DNA from: Lacipirellula limnantheis
GTDB taxonomy: Bacteria; Planctomycetota; Planctomycetia; Pirellulales; Lacipirellulaceae
NCBI RefSeq assembly: GCF_007746075.1
Contig: NZ_CP036339.1
Location: forward strand, 2,490,885-2,554,884
Direction: 5' to 3'
Length of the DNA: 64,000 bases
Shown: one piece after another, positions 61,201 to 64,000 of the stretch
How positions within the stretch are numbered: the stretch's first letter is position 1
Layout of the letters: each line of letters begins with the position of its first letter
Notes under the pieces: generated by a model
What the model was told of the DNA's origin: nothing
Database searches by the model: none
The model's input: the letters and a program-made list of their open reading frames with translations, nothing else
Position numbers and translations under genes: made by a program

Positions 61201-62528
61201 TGAGCGATCCGCCCGTCTATGTCGACGAAAGTTCTCAGCCCCCGATGGTTGAGTTCCTTCCCGTCGTCCACCTGACGGACGCCGGTCAGCAGTGGAGCGC
61301 CATCGGCGACGAATACGCAGAGAAGATCGCCGATCGTCTGCAGCCCGACCCCGTCACCTCCGCCAAGGCGGCCGAATTGACCCAGGGCCTGTCCACGCCC
61401 GACGAGAAGGTCGCGGCGCTCAGTCGCTTCGTGCAGAAACAGCTCAACTATCAAGGACTCGAGTTCGGCGTCCGCGGACTCATGCCAAACGCCGCGTCAA
61501 AATCACTCGAAAACGGCTATGGCGACTGCAAGGACCACTCGTTGCTGCTCAAGCAATTGCTCAACGCCGTCGGCATCCCCGCGCAGCTCACGCTCGTGAA
61601 TTCCACGGGCGAGGTCGACGGCAAGCTTCCGTCGACGTCGCAGTTCGATCATATGATCCTTTCGCTTCCTGGGCCCTCGGGCGGCGACCGGGACCGCCGG
61701 TTCATCGACTGCACCGCCAAGCATGCTGACGCTAGCCAGGTGACTGCCGACGATTTTGACGGCCGCTTGGCTCTGGTCATCGAGCCGGGCGCCTCGCGAT
61801 TGGTTCCTATTCCGCCGCGCACGACCCTCGGCGCCGAGATTCGCTGCGGCCGCGAGGTCACCATCGCGTGCGACGAACCAGAGCGCGAAACTGCCGACGC
61901 GGTCGTTCGCGAGCAAGTGTCGTTCACCGGAACGCCAGCCGGCGCGCTCCGCTCGGTGCTGGCATCGATGCAGCCTCGCGACCGCAAAGAGGCGATCGCC
62001 CGGTTGATTTCCGAACACGACGAAGTCGATGTGACTCGACTCGACATTGTCAACATCGAAGACCCGACGGCCCCGCTCATACTTCAGCTGCAGTACCGCA
62101 TCGACAACGCCTTTCATAGCGTCGGCGAAAGCGGCACGCCGCTGTCCGGGCGGCTCGTCAGCCCGTGGGAGACCTGGGCCACCACTGCCTACGCTATGAC
62201 CGAACGATTGACGCCGTTTCGCACGACCGCCGCATCGATCGTCGGCTCGACGCGCTATGTCTTGCCGCCTGGGTTCATCCTTGACCGGGGACCCGAGTCG
62301 ATCGAATCGCCTCCTACGAATACGTTCGTCAACTGGAAAGTCGAGGCGAACGCGGCAGACAACTCGACGCTGCTCCGCGTCGATCGACGCGCGGGGAGTC
62401 ACCCAGCAGCGGCCTACGCTGCCTGCTCGGCGGAAGCCAAGCAGCTGCTCGACCGGATACGTCGACCGATCACGCTCCGGGAGATTCCTCTGACAGCCAG
62501 CGCCGAAGGCAGCGCGACGGTCCGCTAG
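58224..62528 (+). CDS. Large membrane protein with TPR, DUF3857 and transglutaminase-like domains
   Basis: 1434 residues. The N-terminal membrane part has about four helices (to residue 150). A long linker and beta-type regions run to about 520, and TPR-like helical repeats from about 530 to 800 (for example KALNSLGLVSFEQKNAELSL and AGRGK flanks). A DUF3857 domain (about 820-1000) comes next. The transglutaminase-like domain has Cys1102 in NGYGDCKDHSLLLKQLLNAV, His1143 in SQFDHMILSLPGP and Asp1162 in RFIDCTAKHAD, an intact catalytic triad. Such proteins are common in planctomycetes and Bacteroidota, but the substrate is unknown. Its stop codon overlaps the stop of the convergent ArgZ-like gene. 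Confidence 0.87.
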   Translation: MGLQLISLLADVDVESGRASSVLVIVAIGILFAAGAAKCGIIMLRPEANKLCVGSLAALLLTFTYYCGATLTQFLFEPPQWLIVASHLLGTLAMLFAWTMAVLGLIDYRRHKESYNQGRVQAWIALMVSSIPVLLAAVGIAVGFFQGLRSGRERNSQRYADEEVESRGRERDPSQPPSPDRGFGPDSGAEPSVRRVSHEVAARDADPQRTQRFPELNFEFTPPEQGWIKLHAASISRDAAVAYTSKSPQIIFFVVAERLGADVDVDARALLEVIKSSIYANYDDVDFDEPVSQTVAGIDGISINASYTEGAIDQRRAMWIGAQGGYLFQLIATGRAKHADRLDERHGEMLAGFRVLDQEAVVYSQGKTPIAHYESAEFGYEIDFSSGAWLQAPAEQEILPAAEIAATLRNHAAVAVIPLYLPRDDAPLENVAEALGDALLDGLEVAACQHVETKAANADGVEEMTFAYQQSVADGTAVDYRFRLVRRGRRAAMALGLTPSEDADALQAVERVVATLQFNDEGQGKNAQGSETQRAGRGKALNSLGLVSFEQKNAELSLACFEEAIALLPGNESPLLNYAHVLAETGQLEQAVAALETRLDDYDENQRIKEKLAALLFESGDEERCCETLEQLVRSGYRGEEALMILTGAYIKQEKYEAALAAVDQYLQGGANPQATQIKAVLLSKLGKHDEAIAILEEVRRQRPRDPSSALNLAVGYCEAERYDAALNLTEQLLDQGKSTDEVYLVRGRCQLGMKQFHDAKESFELALAANPRSEDAKEAIAVASAMLGQGNNSIVKTPIDPVPLPAEIDNRLTQIPDNDQAAGTFGAYENYRVVGYEYRQGQRSRCTTYRKIKIVGQEGIDRFSTLTVTFNPLNESVYVNRLAVYDAAGNLLAEGNANDYYVAADDKSELATNDHTLTIPVPQIQPGNTLEFTYTRDQAAVDDFGYENVVLTSSIPVQAAAAFVVGDVDKLAHTSSGPEPRPSADGGLFWGVSDPPVYVDESSQPPMVEFLPVVHLTDAGQQWSAIGDEYAEKIADRLQPDPVTSAKAAELTQGLSTPDEKVAALSRFVQKQLNYQGLEFGVRGLMPNAASKSLENGYGDCKDHSLLLKQLLNAVGIPAQLTLVNSTGEVDGKLPSTSQFDHMILSLPGPSGGDRDRRFIDCTAKHADASQVTADDFDGRLALVIEPGASRLVPIPPRTTLGAEIRCGREVTIACDEPERETADAVVREQVSFTGTPAGALRSVLASMQPRDRKEAIARLISEHDEVDVTRLDIVNIEDPTAPLILQLQYRIDNAFHSVGESGTPLSGRLVSPWETWATTAYAMTERLTPFRTTAASIVGSTRYVLPPGFILDRGPESIESPPTNTFVNWKVEANAADNSTLLRVDRRAGSHPAAAYAACSAEAKQLLDRIRRPITLREIPLTASAEGSATVR

Positions 62529-63352
62529 ACGCGCCAACCGGCTGCTTCCTCGCCGTCGAGACGCAATGTCAGGCACTTGGCGCTGCCGCCTGCTTTCACA
62601 AATTCGCCAAGCGGCGTTTCCGCTGGCGTGAAGCCGGCGGTTCGCAGTTGGCGATGCAGATCCGCGCATCCGACGTTGGTGATCACCGTTCGCCCGACGA
62701 CCGCCGCATTGCACGCGAAACTTTCCGCCTCCCCAGCCTCGACTTCAATAAGCGTTGGCACATGGGCCGCCAGCACGCGGCGTCCGTAATCGTCGAACGC
62801 GCCGGGATAATAAATGGCCACGCCAGGCGCCAGCGGGCAGAAGCACGTATCGAGGTGATAATAGTAAGCGTCGACCAATTCCAGCGGCAGGACGCGCACC
62901 CCCAGCAACTCGCCAATCTGCTGATGACCGAGCGCATCGCTTCGCTGTCGGTACCCCGCAAAGAGGGTGTCGCCGCAAAAGAGCGCATCGCCCGCGCCTT
63001 CGAAGCTGAAACGATTGGGCGTCTCGAATACCTCAAACCCGTCTGCGCCCAGCCAGCGGCGAAAGTGCGCCTCTTCTCCTTGCCGCTGCACATGCTTGAA
63101 GTGGGAGATGACGGCCCGTCGTTTGAAAATCAGCGCTGCGTTTGCGGTGAAGACCAGATCGGGTAGCCCTTCCACCGGTGCGATCTCGGCAATCTCCGCC
63201 CCTGCGGCAATCAATTGGTCGCGCAACGCCCTCCATTGCAGCTGGGCCAGCGCATGATCAGCCTGCCGCTCAGTCTTCATCCACGGATTGATCTCGTAAT
63301 GGATCCCATAGTGCGTCGGCGCACACATCAAGATGCGAGGCGATGACGACAT
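62525..63352 (-). CDS. argZ: Arginine dihydrolase (ArgZ/AgrE-type catalytic domain as a stand-alone protein)
   Basis: A 275-residue guanidine-modifying (amidinotransferase-fold) enzyme. Its motifs correspond closely to the N-terminal domain of cyanobacterial ArgZ/AgrE, which converts arginine to ornithine, CO2 and two ammonia. They include EINPWM with Asn22, DLVFTANAALIF with Asn71, RFSFEGAGDALF, YYYHLDTCFCPL with His166, and FVKAGGSAKCLTLRL with the catalytic Cys260. Asn22 and Asn71 are reported as the residues separating arginine dihydrolase from arginine deiminase, and both are present at the same numbering. The C-terminal LOR/SDH domain fused in AgrE is missing; a gene for it lies directly upstream. 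Confidence 0.82.
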   Translation of the reverse strand: MSSSPRILMCAPTHYGIHYEINPWMKTERQADHALAQLQWRALRDQLIAAGAEIAEIAPVEGLPDLVFTANAALIFKRRAVISHFKHVQRQGEEAHFRRWLGADGFEVFETPNRFSFEGAGDALFCGDTLFAGYRQRSDALGHQQIGELLGVRVLPLELVDAYYYHLDTCFCPLAPGVAIYYPGAFDDYGRRVLAAHVPTLIEVEAGEAESFACNAAVVGRTVITNVGCADLHRQLRTAGFTPAETPLGEFVKAGGSAKCLTLRLDGEEAAGWRV

Positions 63353-63394
63353 TAGCTACCTACAATCTCTTCCTAATCACCAGCTCTGAATAGA

Positions 63395-63474
63395 TTAAAC
63401 ACAGAGGACACCGAGAGCACCGACGACCGATGCAACCGCATTCCCTCTGTGTCCTCTGTGCTCGCTGTGTTGAA
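63395..63474. repeat. Dispersed imperfect inverted repeat (CACAGAG type), copy E
   Basis: The left arm TTAAACACAGAGGACACCGA (63395 onward) and right arm TCTGTGTCCTCTGTGCTCGC (63446 onward) are imperfectly complementary. The units are the same as in copy A at 9146-9231. It lies between the LOR/SDH-domain gene and the argZ-like gene. Confidence 0.7.
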
Positions 63475-63504
63475 TGTAGTTGATTTTGAACGATGAGAAT
63501 CGCC

Positions 63505-64000
63505 TCACCCCTCCAGCTTCCGCACTTCCGCCACCAGCGCCCGCAGAAATGGCTCCACATCCGTCACCAACCCCACCGTCTGAAAGCTCCCGCGATCATT
63601 CAGTTTGATCACCGTCGACGGATTGATGTCGACGCACACCACCTTCACGGTCGCCGGCAACAGGTTGCCGACCGCTACGGAGTGAAGCGTCGTCGCCACC
63701 ATCAGGCAGAAGGTCACGTTCTTTACCATCTCCCGCATAATCCGTTGGCACTCAAGCGCGTCCGTCACCACGTCCGGCAACGGCCCATCGTCGCGGATGC
63801 TTCCTGACAGGTGGAAGTCGACGCCGTTCTTGATGCATTCATACATGATGCCGCTGCGCAGCAATCCCGATTCGACCGCCGCAGCGATCGACCCCGCGCG
63901 GCGAATCAGATTGATCGCCCGCAGGTGATGCTCATGCCCCGCGTCGACGATCGTTCCCTCGCTCAAGTTCACCCCCAGGCTGGTGCCGAAGAGCGACTGC
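63505..64000 (-). CDS. C-terminal part of a LOR/SDH-domain (TIGR00300-type) protein, cut by the window edge
   Basis: The reading frame is open from the window edge (codons before 63972 give QSLFGTSLGVNLSEG) to the stop at 63505; the start lies outside. GTIVDAGHEHHLRAINLI, IKNGVDFHLSGSIRDDGPLP and TTLHSVAVGNLLPATVKVV match the TIGR00300 family (LOR/SDH bifunctional region, ornithine-cyclodeaminase-like). In cyanobacterial AgrE this type of domain is fused to the arginine dihydrolase domain. Here it is a separate gene 152 bases before the argZ-like gene, on the same strand. Confidence 0.78.
   Translation of the reverse strand, partial: QSLFGTSLGVNLSEGTIVDAGHEHHLRAINLIRRAGSIAAAVESGLLRSGIMYECIKNGVDFHLSGSIRDDGPLPDVVTDALECQRIMREMVKNVTFCLMVATTLHSVAVGNLLPATVKVVCVDINPSTVIKLNDRGSFQTVGLVTDVEPFLRALVAEVRKLEG

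Noticed and set aside
60126..61454. 442-residue open frame opposite the DUF3857/transglutaminase gene
   Set aside because: It is a shadow; the plus-strand product carries intact domains and a catalytic triad.

Overview
The window is high-GC chromosomal DNA from a free-living heterotroph of the phylum Planctomycetota, most likely order Pirellulales. The signs are two DUF1559 pseudopilin-like proteins with the [19 protein letters not shown] leader and a C-terminal H-X(9-10)-DG motif, a BBP7-like outer-membrane barrel, three secreted proteins with PEP-CTERM tails (one with a dockerin-like segment), small lipoproteins, and many hypothetical secreted proteins. No rRNA, tRNA, prophage, insertion sequence or CRISPR array was seen.

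Layout. 0-6.2 kb: mostly minus strand, with an outer-membrane barrel, glutamine-dependent NAD synthetase (nadE), cinA and a glycine-zipper lipoprotein. 6.3-10.2 kb: plus strand, two different cystathionine gamma-synthase-type PLP enzymes behind a leader that looks like a complete SAM-II riboswitch (promoter, aptamer, intrinsic terminator), then a TIM-barrel sugar isomerase/epimerase-like gene. 10.4-18.2 kb: rlmKL with palindromic repeats inside its linker, a zinc-finger protein, purU, an unusual AAA ATPase, dcd and nth. 18.5-21.8 kb: DUF309, LON-substrate-binding-domain protein, folE and two membrane proteins. 22-26.9 kb: a fused FAD/Fe-S oxidoreductase translationally coupled to moaD, then moaE and moaA. 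26.9-32 kb: a sorbosone-dehydrogenase-like secreted enzyme, a WVPGxW-repeat protein behind a sigma-54-like promoter, and a second barrel protein.

32.2-40.8 kb is a purine/ureide degradation region: xdhC, xdhB and xdhA on the minus strand face allC and allE on the plus strand. The molybdenum cofactor genes at 25-27 kb could supply the cofactor of XdhAB. 40.9-47.4 kb holds small lipoproteins, an acyl-CoA dehydrogenase, an M29 aminopeptidase and a CBS-domain protein. 47.6-54.3 kb is the most interesting gene cluster: two copies each of DUF2946-like and DUF1559 genes interleaved with three PEP-CTERM genes. One of these resembles the cyanobacterial zinc-starvation (Zur-repressed) all3515 family and has an operator-like palindrome upstream. 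55-64 kb: thioredoxin-fold and JmjC-like proteins, an aldo/keto reductase, a 1434-residue DUF3857/transglutaminase membrane protein, then a stand-alone arginine dihydrolase domain (ArgZ-type) next to a truncated LOR/SDH-type (TIGR00300) gene. Together these two genes correspond to a split version of cyanobacterial AgrE/ArgZ.

Several intergenic gaps carry dispersed imperfect inverted repeats of the AACCACGAAG... / CACAGAG... type (five copies plus one of a related kind). Similar palindromic DNA appears to have entered the coding sequence of rlmKL. Family assignments rest on motif recognition by eye; no database search was possible.
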